From Paenibacillus lautus NBRC 15380 (GTDB lineage Bacteria > Bacillota > Bacilli > Paenibacillales > Paenibacillaceae), in the NCBI RefSeq assembly GCF_004000945.1, contig NZ_BIMF01000001.1, positions 682,001 through 746,000 of the forward strand: a DNA stretch of 64,000 nt, in the 5' to 3' direction. A program made the translations under genes and the position numbers. Below are positions 41,795 through 51,485 of this stretch, in pieces. Position 1 is the first letter of the stretch; the number at the start of each line of letters is the position of its first letter. The notes below the pieces were generated by a model. The model saw only the letters and a program-made list of their open reading frames with translations, made no database searches and was not told the origin of the DNA.

Positions 41795-43825
41795 TCATAT
41801 GAATTGAAATCTGAAATCGATATTCGCATGCAAGCCAGTGGCCTTCACTTTAAAATCCACGGCATACCAAGCCGCTTCCTTGCCGAAGTGATCACGGTAA
41901 ACATGGCTTGTCAGCTCAGGCTCCACCAGTTCGCTGTCAAAGTGGATCAGCAGGCCGGACCTGTCGTCCTCGGAAAAAGCAGGCTCCGGGATAGAGTCCT
42001 TTGTTTTAAGCTGCTTCTCGTTTCCTCCTCGGTGCTGAGCCGGTACCTCCCAATTTCCACCTCGAACCTGAGCCGGCTGATCCCCGGCCCCTTCTTCAGC
42101 TGCTATCAGCTCCGCCGTCTTTTCTAAGACCTGAACGGCTTCTTGCCCTCCTGCCTTTACTTGCTCTTGGACTCCCGCTGTCCGTAACGCGACAACCCGT
42201 CGGCCATCGATCAGCACCAGCTCGGGCTGTATTCTGGTGACGATCCGCTCCACCAAGCTGCCTGGGGACGAATCGAACGTGAAGCGGTCGCTCAGCGTCA
42301 GTTCCGGCTGATTCCCCTCTTTGTTCCACTCCAGCTTCCTCGTGAATGCCCGAAGCGCAGGAACGCGGTAGGCCGAGGTAAGATCGAGACTCAGCCGATC
42401 CACGGCTTCACCCGTCACCGCTTCCAATACGACCGCGGCGCAATCCGAACCCTCTCGCTGATAATGACCGTCAATGATCGGCACGGAGTGGCCTTGGGAA
42501 CCGTTGCAATCATAGCCATACCGTCCTTCGCCGAAATATTCCGCCGTGTACTCCCCGCAGCCAAGGTCCGAGCACCATACTTCCCCGGCACCGTACAGGA
42601 TGAAATGCCCGAGATCATTATGGTTGTGCGGCTCGCCGTTGCTACCACCCTTGGCGGCAAACGCGTACACTTCGCCTCCGTGGGCGCTGCGGGAGATCAG
42701 CCACTGGGCATCGGGCAAATAATAACTTGCCTCTTCCCAATCGCTTCCCTCCAGCAAGGGGTTCCGCCAGATCAGGTTGCGCAAAGCCGGAGCCCAGCGG
42801 CTGCAATGATCGTCGCGGTAACGCGACCGGAGAGACTGGGGCGGAGACTCGAAGTCTGCGTACAATCCGGCCAGATAATGTGACAAGCCGATATGTACCG
42901 TGCTTTCCGGGTGTGAATCGGAGAAGTTGACAACGGCCTTCCCTCCCAAAAAGCCCTGCTGCTGAAACAAGGCGATGCGGCCGACCTTCTCCGCAAGGAA
43001 CCAATCCAACGCACCCCGGCTGCGCTTGCGCAACAAATCGGCATAATACACGAAATAACCGAACCCGTAATTCCAGTATCCCAGCCCTTCCAGACAGGCT
43101 CCATCGGCACCAAAGCCCTGCAGGTAATAGTCCATGCACCGCTCCGTCTTCAACAGAACCTTCGCTAGGGATTCTCCGCTTTCCATAAGCAGCAGCGCGG
43201 CGGAGCCGATGGAGCCGGCACAGACGGCAGACCAATTATGCGTCGCGGTCTCCCAGCCGTGCTCACGGCTTAGGAAAGGGATGAATAACCGCTCTTGAAC
43301 CTCTTCCTCAATTCTTGAAATCAGCAGTGAAGGAAGATAGTCCCGCAGCAGCACGCGAATTTCGCTGAGAGTAAACCCGGTCTCGGCGCTGAACAGATCA
43401 ATCGTCCCCTTGATGCCGCCCGGTGATTCCGCGTTCAGATGCGCCGGCAAACACCAGGTATACTCATCGCAGATGGACCAGATCATCTCTTGGAGAGCCG
43501 TCCGATACGCTTCCTTATCCGGCTCGAGAAGGGTCAGCAGGGCAAATGTATTCAGCCGGAGCCTTCGCTCGAAATAAACCTTCTCATAGTCCAGCCTCGT
43601 TCCCTGCCGGGCAAATCGGGTGAATAAGTCATACGTCAGCGGCGGGTTCGGGACAGACAGCAGCCGTTCCCCTTCCTCGCGAATCTCGGATATATCCTGC
43701 TCGTAATCCCCGCTTCGCCGGATACCTTCCCAGAAGGACCTCTGGTCCCCGCCTTGGTAATACATCCGCAGATCGGCGGGAGCCATCCCGTTCACGATCG
43801 TTGTCAGCTCCTGTATCCTGTTCAT
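41795..43825 (-). CDS. Heparinase II/III-like polysaccharide lyase family protein
   Basis: About 676 residues, without a signal peptide. The N-terminal alpha-barrel contains HNWSAVCAGSIGSAAL and EGLGYWNYGFGYFVYYADLL; the C-terminal beta-domain contains GSNGEPHNHNDLGHFILYGAGEVWCSDLG. These are hallmarks of heparinase II/III-fold lyases (PL12/15/21-like), which cut uronic-acid polysaccharides by beta-elimination. Near residue 620 is a Gln/Gly/Asn-rich insertion with PAQVRGGNWEVPAQHRGGN, a small internal duplication. Intracellular location suggests it acts on imported oligosaccharides. The ATG at 43825 has AGGAGG upstream at long spacing. Confidence 0.88.
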   Translation of the reverse strand: MNRIQELTTIVNGMAPADLRMYYQGGDQRSFWEGIRRSGDYEQDISEIREEGERLLSVPNPPLTYDLFTRFARQGTRLDYEKVYFERRLRLNTFALLTLLEPDKEAYRTALQEMIWSICDEYTWCLPAHLNAESPGGIKGTIDLFSAETGFTLSEIRVLLRDYLPSLLISRIEEEVQERLFIPFLSREHGWETATHNWSAVCAGSIGSAALLLMESGESLAKVLLKTERCMDYYLQGFGADGACLEGLGYWNYGFGYFVYYADLLRKRSRGALDWFLAEKVGRIALFQQQGFLGGKAVVNFSDSHPESTVHIGLSHYLAGLYADFESPPQSLRSRYRDDHCSRWAPALRNLIWRNPLLEGSDWEEASYYLPDAQWLISRSAHGGEVYAFAAKGGSNGEPHNHNDLGHFILYGAGEVWCSDLGCGEYTAEYFGEGRYGYDCNGSQGHSVPIIDGHYQREGSDCAAVVLEAVTGEAVDRLSLDLTSAYRVPALRAFTRKLEWNKEGNQPELTLSDRFTFDSSPGSLVERIVTRIQPELVLIDGRRVVALRTAGVQEQVKAGGQEAVQVLEKTAELIAAEEGAGDQPAQVRGGNWEVPAQHRGGNEKQLKTKDSIPEPAFSEDDRSGLLIHFDSELVEPELTSHVYRDHFGKEAAWYAVDFKVKATGLHANIDFRFQFI

Positions 43826-43875
43826 CGGACTAAAACTTCCTCCTTCCCGTTTCGACGCCTGTTGGAGACGCCCTT

Positions 43876-45504
43876 TCAACCGTTCCGGAACTCTACGGGG
43901 GTTACTCCCGTATACGCCTTGAATGTCTTGCTGAAATAACTCACATTGTCGTAAGCCAGACTCTCGCAGATTTCCCCGACCGAGCGGTCTGTCTGCCGCA
44001 GCAGCTCCTTGGCGCGCTCCATCTTCATCCGGGTAACGTATTCGATGAAGGTGACGCCGGTTTCTTTTTTGAACATGCGGCTGAAATAGCTCGGATTCAG
44101 GTGCAGGCAGCCGGCAACGTCATCCAGCGTGATCCTCTGGTCGAGCCGAAGGGACACGTATTTGCAGGCCTCCGCTACTTCCGATCTTCTGCTGCCCCCG
44201 AATCCTCGATCCATAGCCTGTATGGTGGATTCCAAATAATCGTGAAGCCAGGATTTCAGCTCGTTCAGGGAATCCATGTCCATGATCTCTTTGTGCAGCG
44301 CATCCGCCGTATAGGCGGGTGACAGCGAGTGCAGGAGATGAAGCCTCAGCTTCAGATCCAGCAGGAGCTTCAATATCCAGTCCTTGACCGATTCCGGTGC
44401 GTACCGCTTCCCTTGAATCCATGCGATCCACCGATCGACCGTGTCGCGCACCCCGCCGAAGCCCTCTTTTCCAAGCAGCGATTCCCGCAGCTCCGAGCTG
44501 GCCCGTTCATAATAAACGAAGAGATCGGAATCCGCATGCAGACTTTTCTGTTCAAGCGCTCCGCTCAGTTTGGATATCTCCTGCGGCTCCAGATAGAATC
44601 GTTGATTCTGGCAGGCCAGCAGTTCATTGAGCCCTGCCTTTAAGCCTTCAGGAGCCGCGCAGCCCCGGCCGATCAGGAACGACATGCGGATTCGCAGCAC
44701 GCGCTCGAGCGTCCGCTGCAGCTCCTTCAGGCAGGCGGCGGCCTCATCGTATATGTTGCTGCCCAAGCCGGGTCGATACGAGAACAGGAGCAGCGAAGAC
44801 TTTGCATCGTATATGACATGCACCGCATCCGGATTCAGTTGATCCAGCACCTCCCGCAGCACGTTGCCCAGGGCAAAATGCAGCGTCTGGTTGGAAGCGA
44901 AGCGGTGCTTGATCTCCCGGACATCCTCCAGATGTCCGACCACGGGAAGGCAGTGATAACCCGGCTTCAGCACCCCATACTCCGACAGCTCATGCCGCCA
45001 TTTTTCGGGGGACAGCAAGGGCTGGTGGATAAAATTTTTGAGGCTCTGCTCCTTCCGCAGCTCCTTGGATTCGTCCACCAGATGGATCATCCGCGACCGC
45101 TCCCAGCCCTTCTGGGCTTCCTCGTCCATCGCCTGCTTGAACCGCCTCAGCAGCTGTGCCAGCTCCTCAGGGTCGAGCGTATCCTTCAGCAAATAATCCT
45201 GCACGTTCAGGCGCATGGCCTGCTGGGCATATTGGAATTCGTTGTGGCAGGACAGGATGGCGATCCGCACATCGGCCTTCACTTCTTTGATACGTGCGGA
45301 CAGCTCAAGCCCGTTCATTTTGGGCATGCCGATATCCGTAATCAGAATGTCCGGAGGCGAAGACTTTGCATCCTCCCAAGCACTCATTCCGTTCTCATAG
45401 CTACCCATAAGATTCAAGCCCAGCTCATTCCACGAGATGGCCTCCGACAACAGCTCGATGACGGGATAATCATCGTCCACCAGCATCACGTTATACATCC
45501 GCAT
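43876..45504 (-). CDS. YesN-type response regulator (receiver plus AraC domain)
   Basis: 542 residues. The N-terminal receiver has the acidic pair in VDDD, phosphoacceptor Asp 57 in ILITDIGMPKMNG and Lys in DYLLKD. A long middle region of unknown fold leads to a C-terminal AraC/XylS double helix-turn-helix (ITLDDVAGCLHLNPSYFSRMFKKETG, VGEICESLAYDNVSYFSKTFKAYTG). It overlaps the histidine kinase gene by 14 bases. It should activate the heparinase, GH88 and DUF2264 genes downstream and perhaps the ABC transporter upstream. Confidence 0.92.
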   Translation of the reverse strand: MRMYNVMLVDDDYPVIELLSEAISWNELGLNLMGSYENGMSAWEDAKSSPPDILITDIGMPKMNGLELSARIKEVKADVRIAILSCHNEFQYAQQAMRLNVQDYLLKDTLDPEELAQLLRRFKQAMDEEAQKGWERSRMIHLVDESKELRKEQSLKNFIHQPLLSPEKWRHELSEYGVLKPGYHCLPVVGHLEDVREIKHRFASNQTLHFALGNVLREVLDQLNPDAVHVIYDAKSSLLLFSYRPGLGSNIYDEAAACLKELQRTLERVLRIRMSFLIGRGCAAPEGLKAGLNELLACQNQRFYLEPQEISKLSGALEQKSLHADSDLFVYYERASSELRESLLGKEGFGGVRDTVDRWIAWIQGKRYAPESVKDWILKLLLDLKLRLHLLHSLSPAYTADALHKEIMDMDSLNELKSWLHDYLESTIQAMDRGFGGSRRSEVAEACKYVSLRLDQRITLDDVAGCLHLNPSYFSRMFKKETGVTFIEYVTRMKMERAKELLRQTDRSVGEICESLAYDNVSYFSKTFKAYTGVTPVEFRNG

Positions 45505-47302
45505 TCCCTCTTTCCGGTATTAACATCTCGATCATCGTTCCTTGGCCAGGCTCGCTGTAGACGTGACATTGGAAAGCCCCGCCAAACACCATGCTCATCC
45601 GTTCCATCACGTTTTGAAGACCGATATGGGAGAAGCTGCCTCCGCTTGCCTCTTCCTGCGTCGAAGACCCGGCGTATCCGCCCTGGATTCTCCGGGCAAT
45701 CGACTCCCGGATGGCGGCATCCATGCCGATGCCGTCGTCCTTCACCGTCAGCACGAGGTGCCTGCCCTTCTTGGCGGCTGTAATCCGAATCGTCCCTGCC
45801 TGCTGGTTGAGCCCATGGATTAGCGCATTCTCCACGATCGGCTGCAGAAAGAAGCGCGGCACCTTGAAGAGGAAAGCCTCCGGCGCGATATCCAGCTCCA
45901 GCCTGACCTCCTCCTTCTGCCGGAGGTTCATGAGGGCGACGTAATGCGAGATCAGGTCGATCTCTTCGTGAAGCGCAATCTCGTCCTCCTCGCGGCTGAT
46001 CGTCATGCGGAGCAGCACGGACAGGGAGCCGATCATCTTGGCACTTTCGGGATCGCCCCGTTTCATGACCTTCATTCGGATCGAATTCAAGACATTGAAC
46101 AGAAAATGAGGATGAATCTGGGCTTGGAGCATTCGGAGCTCCGCTTTTCGTTTTCTCGCCTGGTTCTCGGATATTTCAGAGATCATGGCTTTGAACCGGT
46201 CCAGCATGTCGTCGAATAAATGACCGAGCCGCCCCACCTCATCATTGCCATGAACATTCGACCTTACTTCCAGATTTCCGCGCTGCACGGAGGTTGCCAC
46301 TTTGCCGAGCTTGACTAACGGCTTGGTAAAAGCGCGGACAAGCGCAATGAGCAGCAGTAGAAAGATCAGAAAGGAGCACATTTGAAACAAGAACACCCGG
46401 TTAAAAATCGAGTTAATATTGACGATCGCATCCTTGTACGGCTGCATCAGCACCAGCCGCCATCCGGCAAACGGAATGTCCTGGTGTACCATCAGCTGTT
46501 TCTCCCCATTCATCGGCACGACTGAATACGGCTTCTCTTGATCCAAGTCATCGAGATAAGCAAAGGTCGTTCCGATCTGGTTCTGATGACTGCCGGAAAC
46601 GATGGTTCCCTTGGCATCCAGCAGCACCATATCGTTGCCTTCCGAAAGGGAGTTGAAGATCCCGCTGATCTGATCCTCCATGAACGTCACGATCACGTAG
46701 CCGTAAATTTCGGAATCCGGCAGCCGGAGCGTGCGCACCACCGATAATTGCGTCGGATGATCGATTTGGTCGGAGCGGAACATCGTGGCCTCCGGCTCCG
46801 TCCACAAGGACTCCAAGCCTTGCAGCTCCGAAATCTGGCCGAACCAGGGCCGCTGCCTGTAATCAAGCGGATTGTAATCGCTTACGGAATAGTTCATATA
46901 ATAGGAGCCGTTCTCCAGAATGACGGTGACATAACTTTTCTCGCCGACGACCGTCAAGCTGTCCAGATGCTCCAGTACCCGGTTCGATTCTATGAACCTG
47001 CGGTAAGGATCCGGGTCTTCGTTGCCGGAGACCACCTGCTTGAAGTAGGAATTCAAACCGGAATTCATCTGAATGTAATTGGCGATATTGATTTTGCTTA
47101 AGAGCAGATTCGTCACCGATCCGCGGACCAACTGAAGGGCATCGCTTGCATTGGACACCGCCTGCTGCCTCAAGGCTTCCTTCGTTAACGAATTGTACAG
47201 AATTAAACTGACGATGGCGGGAACGACGATGCAGGTGACGGCAGCCAAAATCAGCTTATGCCTGATGGAGCTCGGGATCAGGCTCTTCAGTCGTGCGGGC
47301 AT
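45491..47302 (-). CDS. YesM-type sensor histidine kinase
   Basis: About 603 residues. A membrane segment (near 17-40) is followed by a large extracellular Cache-like sensor region, a second membrane segment (near 290-310, with QMCSFLIFLLLLIALV) and HAMP. The LytS/YesM-type kinase has the phosphoacceptor in QIHPHFLFNVLNSIR and an ATP-binding N box PIVENALIHGLN. It probably senses the extracellular or periplasm-side sugar signal, directly or through the binding lipoprotein. I use the ATG at 47302, five bases after GAGGTGG. It is separated from the binding protein gene by a strong terminator. Confidence 0.9.
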   Translation of the reverse strand: MPARLKSLIPSSIRHKLILAAVTCIVVPAIVSLILYNSLTKEALRQQAVSNASDALQLVRGSVTNLLLSKINIANYIQMNSGLNSYFKQVVSGNEDPDPYRRFIESNRVLEHLDSLTVVGEKSYVTVILENGSYYMNYSVSDYNPLDYRQRPWFGQISELQGLESLWTEPEATMFRSDQIDHPTQLSVVRTLRLPDSEIYGYVIVTFMEDQISGIFNSLSEGNDMVLLDAKGTIVSGSHQNQIGTTFAYLDDLDQEKPYSVVPMNGEKQLMVHQDIPFAGWRLVLMQPYKDAIVNINSIFNRVFLFQMCSFLIFLLLLIALVRAFTKPLVKLGKVATSVQRGNLEVRSNVHGNDEVGRLGHLFDDMLDRFKAMISEISENQARKRKAELRMLQAQIHPHFLFNVLNSIRMKVMKRGDPESAKMIGSLSVLLRMTISREEDEIALHEEIDLISHYVALMNLRQKEEVRLELDIAPEAFLFKVPRFFLQPIVENALIHGLNQQAGTIRITAAKKGRHLVLTVKDDGIGMDAAIRESIARRIQGGYAGSSTQEEASGGSFSHIGLQNVMERMSMVFGGAFQCHVYSEPGQGTMIEMLIPERGNADV

Positions 47303-47348
47303 AGGATCCACCTCGGGTATGGCGTGACGGGAATGATACACGCGAATT

Positions 47349-47389
47349 CAAAAAAAGGGACGAAGAGTTTCGTCCCGATTTTTTTGTCT
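47349..47389. terminator. Terminator between the binding lipoprotein and YesM genes
   Basis: GGGACGAA and TTCGTCCC form a perfect eight-pair stem flanked by seven A and by ATTTTTTTG. It ends the transporter transcript on the minus strand, separating it from the two-component/enzyme transcript. Confidence 0.8.
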
Positions 47390-47400
47390 ATTATACCAGA

Positions 47401-48771
47401 TCATTTTTTGTTGGATTCTACAATTTTGTTCACTCGCTCCTGCGAATTCGCGATAGTCTGATCAATATCCTGATTGCCCAGTATCAGCTTCTCGTATTCC
47501 TCGTTCACCGCCTCGTACACTTCCGCCTGATAAGGCGCCGGAGGGACGATGGCCGAGGCCTTCGAGGCAACCAATGTGTCCACGAGCGATTTCTTGTCTA
47601 CCTTCTCCGGACTTTTCGTGGCCGAAAGAATGGTGTCGATGATCTCTTCCACCTGCTCGGTCTTCACCTGCTGCCAGGCCGGAATGTTCTTGCCCTGCAC
47701 GATTTGTCCTTCCGTTGTATACCAGCGGACGAATTTATAAGCCTCTTCCTTATGCTTGGACTTGGCAGCCACCGCTACGTAATCCGTGGTTACCGGCGTA
47801 AGTCCCGTCGGATCGCCTTCTTCGTTTTTAGGGAAAGGGGCTACGGCAACATTAAAGTCCAGCGGCACTTTATCCGTTCCGCCGATCTCCGTGTTCATCC
47901 AGCTGCCGATCGTGATCATGCTTGCGGATTGATTGAAGAATTGGGTCCGGTAATTCAGCTTCTGGGAAATCATGTCCGTGTAAGGCACCGAGGATTGGTC
48001 CTCCTGCTCCATCCGCACGCGCAGCTCCAGCGTCTGCCTGAAGGTCGGGTTATCCAGATTGGAAGAGCCGTCGGCCTTCAAATAGTCGGTATCTTGGGGC
48101 TGATTGGCCATCATCAGCTTCAGAAACTCCAGCCATCCGCCCCCCTGCGGACCATGGAAATACGTCCCGTAGCGCTTTGACGCTCCTTCGCCCTGGGTCA
48201 ATTTTTTGGCATAATCCGCATATTCGTCCCAGGTCCAGTCCGTTGGAACCGGCAGTCCCGCTTCCTCCAGGTGATCCTTGTTCAGCAGCACATACCAAGG
48301 GTTGAACTTGCCGGGCAGCGCGTAGACCTTGCCGTCGAGGCGAGTATCCACTTTATAATCCGTTTCCACGCTGTACCCGTCCTTCGCGATAAAGTCATCC
48401 AGCGGCTCCGCCATGCCGAGCGCCACCCGCTGCGCATAACCTGCCGGATCGCTGAACATCAGAATGTCCATCTGGGCCGAGGATGCCGCCTCCAGATCAA
48501 GCTTCTTGAACGCCTCCTGCGTATCTCCCTTCTCGCTGAGCTGGACCAGCTCAATGGTCACGCCCGGCGTTGCCTCTTCATAGGCTTGGATCGTTTTCTT
48601 CCAATTGTAAGCTTCCTCCGTGCCATAGGTGTACAGCCTCAGATTGGTCTTGCCCCCCCCTTGCGCAGAGCCCTCTTGTGCCGCATCTTCCTTCGCTCCA
48701 CCGCAGCCAGACAGCAACCCGATCACCATCGCGGCCGTGAGCACGCCTGACCACCATTTCTTGTTCATCAT
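47401..48771 (-). CDS. ABC transporter sugar-binding lipoprotein
   Basis: 456 residues. The signal peptide ends in the lipobox LLSGC, followed by a Gly/Glu-rich linker. The rest is a type I extracellular solute-binding protein (RLYTYGTEEAYNWKKTIQAYEEATPGVTIELVQLSEKGD, PAGYAQRVALGMAEPLDDFIAKD, VTTDYVAVAAKSKHKEEAYKFVRWYTT). It would capture an oligosaccharide outside the membrane for the two permeases upstream. GGGAGGG lies nine bases before the ATG. A catabolite-repression-like site lies in front of it. Confidence 0.9.
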   Translation of the reverse strand: MMNKKWWSGVLTAAMVIGLLSGCGGAKEDAAQEGSAQGGGKTNLRLYTYGTEEAYNWKKTIQAYEEATPGVTIELVQLSEKGDTQEAFKKLDLEAASSAQMDILMFSDPAGYAQRVALGMAEPLDDFIAKDGYSVETDYKVDTRLDGKVYALPGKFNPWYVLLNKDHLEEAGLPVPTDWTWDEYADYAKKLTQGEGASKRYGTYFHGPQGGGWLEFLKLMMANQPQDTDYLKADGSSNLDNPTFRQTLELRVRMEQEDQSSVPYTDMISQKLNYRTQFFNQSASMITIGSWMNTEIGGTDKVPLDFNVAVAPFPKNEEGDPTGLTPVTTDYVAVAAKSKHKEEAYKFVRWYTTEGQIVQGKNIPAWQQVKTEQVEEIIDTILSATKSPEKVDKKSLVDTLVASKASAIVPPAPYQAEVYEAVNEEYEKLILGNQDIDQTIANSQERVNKIVESNKK

Positions 48772-48840
48772 TGTCTATAACCCTCCCCATTGATATCTAT
48801 CGGTATGTAAGGTCGTGACGATTCTAGCTGTAACTATCCA

Positions 48841-48860
48841 CATTATATAGAGCGCTTACA
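48841..48860 (-). promoter_or_regulatory. Probable promoter with cre-like site before the binding lipoprotein gene
   Basis: On the minus strand TGTAAGCGCTCTAT matches 12 of 14 positions of the CcpA cre consensus and overlaps TATAAT (48847-48842). This suggests glucose repression of the binding-protein gene. The -35 is poor. Confidence 0.45.
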
Positions 48861-48924
48861 TCTTAACCATAAAACAATCTTTACTGATGTTGGAACTATT
48901 TTTACCCGTTCATTCCCGAGGCTC

Positions 48925-49764
48925 CTAGCCCTTGACCCCGCCCAGCGCAATGCCTTCGATGACGCTCTTCTGGCCGATGATAAAAACGATCAGCAGCGGG
49001 AATATCGCCGACACGGCAGCCGCCATGATCAGGGAATAGAATTCTCCGCTCAAGGACGTGAATTTCTGCATCGCCAGCGGAATCGTAAACAGCCGGTCTG
49101 TCCGCAGGAAGATGAGCGGATTCTGATAATCGTTCCACGTCCAGATGAACCGCAGGATCGCATACGTGGCAACAGCGGGCTTTACCAGCGGCAGCGCAAT
49201 CGACCAGAATATTCGCGGATGGTTCGCGCCGTCGATTTTGGCGGATTCGATGAATTCCTGATGCACCCCCATGAAGAATTGCCTGAGCATGAACGTTCCC
49301 AGCACGCTGAAGCTTCCCAGCATAATGAGGCCGAAATGGTTATCGAACAGCCCGATGTTGCGGTAGAGAATAAACTGCGGGATCAGGATGGCCTGGCCCG
49401 GAATCATGTAGGTCACCAGCACGATGATGAACAGCCAATTGCCGGCGGCAAACCGGATTTTGGAGAAGCCGTAGGCTGCCAGGGCAGATACCATGGCCGA
49501 GATGATTGTGGTCAGTAGGCTGACCTTGATCGAGTTCCAATAATAGAGATAGAAGGGGTAATCGCCGAACCATACCTCCTTGTAATTCTGAATCGCATTC
49601 CACTCCCGCGGAATCCACTGAATCGGATATACGAATACGTCTCTCTCCACCTTAAAGGATGTAACCAGCATCCAGATAAAGGGAAGGAGAAACAGAATGC
49701 TCACCACGAACATTACGATCGTGACGATAAGCTTGCGCAAGTCAACGCCGACTCTTGTCCCCAT
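48925..49764 (-). CDS. Sugar ABC transporter permease, MalG type
   Basis: 279 residues with six membrane segments. The EAA loop is EFIESAKIDGANHPRIFWSIALPLVKPAV and the C-terminus is IEGIALGGVKG, both typical of the CUT1 (MalG/CarT-like) second permease. It would pair with the MalF-type permease encoded 19 bases upstream. The ATPase is not in the window; a shared MsmK/MsmX-type ATPase elsewhere is common for such transporters. Confidence 0.9.
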   Translation of the reverse strand: MGTRVGVDLRKLIVTIVMFVVSILFLLPFIWMLVTSFKVERDVFVYPIQWIPREWNAIQNYKEVWFGDYPFYLYYWNSIKVSLLTTIISAMVSALAAYGFSKIRFAAGNWLFIIVLVTYMIPGQAILIPQFILYRNIGLFDNHFGLIMLGSFSVLGTFMLRQFFMGVHQEFIESAKIDGANHPRIFWSIALPLVKPAVATYAILRFIWTWNDYQNPLIFLRTDRLFTIPLAMQKFTSLSGEFYSLIMAAAVSAIFPLLIVFIIGQKSVIEGIALGGVKG

Positions 49765-49782
49765 AAAGCAGCGCCCTCCCTC

Positions 49783-50730
49783 CTAGTAGTTGACCCACTT
49801 CTTCTGAGCGACCCACTGCCCCAGTGTAATCAGCATGACAAAACCGAACAAAACCGCGGCAATGGACGATGCATAACCTACCTTCAGGTTAATGAAGGCT
49901 GTATCATATAAGTACCAGACCATCATCGTGGTGGAGCCAATCGGCCCGCCTTGGGTCATGACGGCAATGATTTCAAACACCTTGAATGTGGAGATGATCC
50001 CCGTTACCAGCAGGAAAAAAGATGTCGGCGACAACAGCGGCAGCGTAATGCGCCTGAACTTCGTCCAGCCGTTCGCTCCATCGATGTCCGCCGCTTCGTA
50101 CAGATCCTTCGGTATGGCTTGCAGCCCAGCGATATAGATAATTAGATTGAAGCCGATGGAAATCCAGATCGAAATCAGCATAATGGAAATCAGTGCGAAA
50201 TTCGGATCGGCAATCCACTTGGGCGGATTGGACATCCCGAGCGTCCGGAGTATTTCGTTGATCGGCCCGTAGGACGGCTGGAACAGCACCTGCCATACGA
50301 CCGCAACCGCCACGATGTTGGATATGTAGGGCATGAAGTAAGCCACTTTAAAATAGCCCTTCATATATACGAACCGATCGATCAAAATGGCCAGCGCCAT
50401 CGAGATCATCATATAGATCGGCACCGTCAACAGAAACAAGATGTTGTTGCGTACCGACTTGATAAACATGTCATCCTCCAGCAGCTGGCGGAAATTCTGA
50501 AACCCGACCCATCGGATACCGTCCCAGCCCTGCACGAAATTCCAATCGGCAAACCCCAGCACAAGCGTTGCCAATATCGGAAACAGCACTAAAATGATAA
50601 CGCCGATCAGCATCGGGCTTACGAATGCGATCCCCCATAGGTTCTCTCCCCGCTGCAAGGATCCCCGGGACTTGTACCCCCGCGTTGGCTGGGCGCCAGG
50701 CTTCTTCATCGTCTCCATTGTCTGTGCCAT
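49783..50730 (-). CDS. Sugar ABC transporter permease, MalF/LplB type
   Basis: 315 residues with six membrane segments. The EAA loop is DLYEAADIDGANGWTKFRRITLPLLSPTSFFLL. The charged N-terminal stretch before NLWGIAFVSPMLIGVIIL is typical of CUT1 first permeases. GGGGG is six bases before the ATG. It begins the transport part of the locus. Confidence 0.9.
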   Translation of the reverse strand: MAQTMETMKKPGAQPTRGYKSRGSLQRGENLWGIAFVSPMLIGVIILVLFPILATLVLGFADWNFVQGWDGIRWVGFQNFRQLLEDDMFIKSVRNNILFLLTVPIYMMISMALAILIDRFVYMKGYFKVAYFMPYISNIVAVAVVWQVLFQPSYGPINEILRTLGMSNPPKWIADPNFALISIMLISIWISIGFNLIIYIAGLQAIPKDLYEAADIDGANGWTKFRRITLPLLSPTSFFLLVTGIISTFKVFEIIAVMTQGGPIGSTTMMVWYLYDTAFINLKVGYASSIAAVLFGFVMLITLGQWVAQKKWVNY

Positions 50731-50762
50731 GTCGGACCCCCTCGATTCTTATTCGATGGGTT

Positions 50763-50803
50763 AAGTATAAAAAAAATACCGCCAACGCATTGACGGTATT
50801 TTG
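50763..50803 (-). terminator. Terminator of the esterase gene
   Basis: AATACCGTCAATG and CGTTGGCGGTATT form a long stem with G-T pairs, followed by TTTTTTT on the minus strand, upstream of the transporter operon. Confidence 0.75.
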
Positions 50804-50870
50804 ATCATATTCGCTTTCATTTTTACTTGATTAGACAGGGAACGCATCATGGATCTTGGCATGCCCGGTA

Positions 50871-51485
50871 TTACAGGAACTTCTCCTTAAACCAGGCAGC
50901 GGCCATCCCGACCTCTGCACGGCTGAGCTGATGCCCCCCGTTCTCCCAATGCAGCTTCACGTCCGCGCCTGCCCCGCTCAATAGTTCGTTCAGATCCTCG
51001 CTCTCCTGCGGTGTGCACATCGGATCGCGCCGGCCGGCCGCGATGAAGACCGGAACGCCGGACAAGTCCGGCAAGGTCTTATCCCGCAGCGGAACCATCG
51101 GATGATGAAGAATAGCCCCTTGCAGCGCATCTCCTTCGTGGAACAGAAGGCTGGCCGCAATATTGGCGCCGTTCGAATACCCGACTGCCACGACGCGGCT
51201 GCGGTCAAAACCGTACTCGGCAGCTGCCCAGTTCAGGAATTCATTCAGATCGTTCGTGCGCTTCACGAGATCCTCTATATCAAACACGCCTTCGGCCAGA
51301 CGCCGGAAAAATCTCGGCATGCCGTTCTCCAGCACGTTCCCGCGGACCCCTAGCACATTCGACGTTGGCGAGATCATCTCGGCCAGCGGCAGCAAATCCT
51401 CCTCGTTCCCCCCGGTACCGTGCAGCAATAGTAAGGTTGGTGCCTCCGGGGAAGTTCCCTGGCGGTAAATATGAGTATGTTCCAT
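50871..51485 (-). CDS. Carboxylesterase/phospholipase-type alpha/beta hydrolase
   Basis: 204 residues. It has LLLLHGTGGNEEDLLPLA, the nucleophile elbow VGYSNGANIAASLLF, the acid in AAGRRDPMCTP and the His in ENGGHQLSR. This is the small carboxylesterase family that includes MhqD-like enzymes and lysophospholipases. No signal peptide. Substrate unknown. It is transcribed alone, ahead of the transporter operon and separated from it by a terminator. Confidence 0.87.
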   Translation of the reverse strand: MEHTHIYRQGTSPEAPTLLLLHGTGGNEEDLLPLAEMISPTSNVLGVRGNVLENGMPRFFRRLAEGVFDIEDLVKRTNDLNEFLNWAAAEYGFDRSRVVAVGYSNGANIAASLLFHEGDALQGAILHHPMVPLRDKTLPDLSGVPVFIAAGRRDPMCTPQESEDLNELLSGAGADVKLHWENGGHQLSRAEVGMAAAWFKEKFL

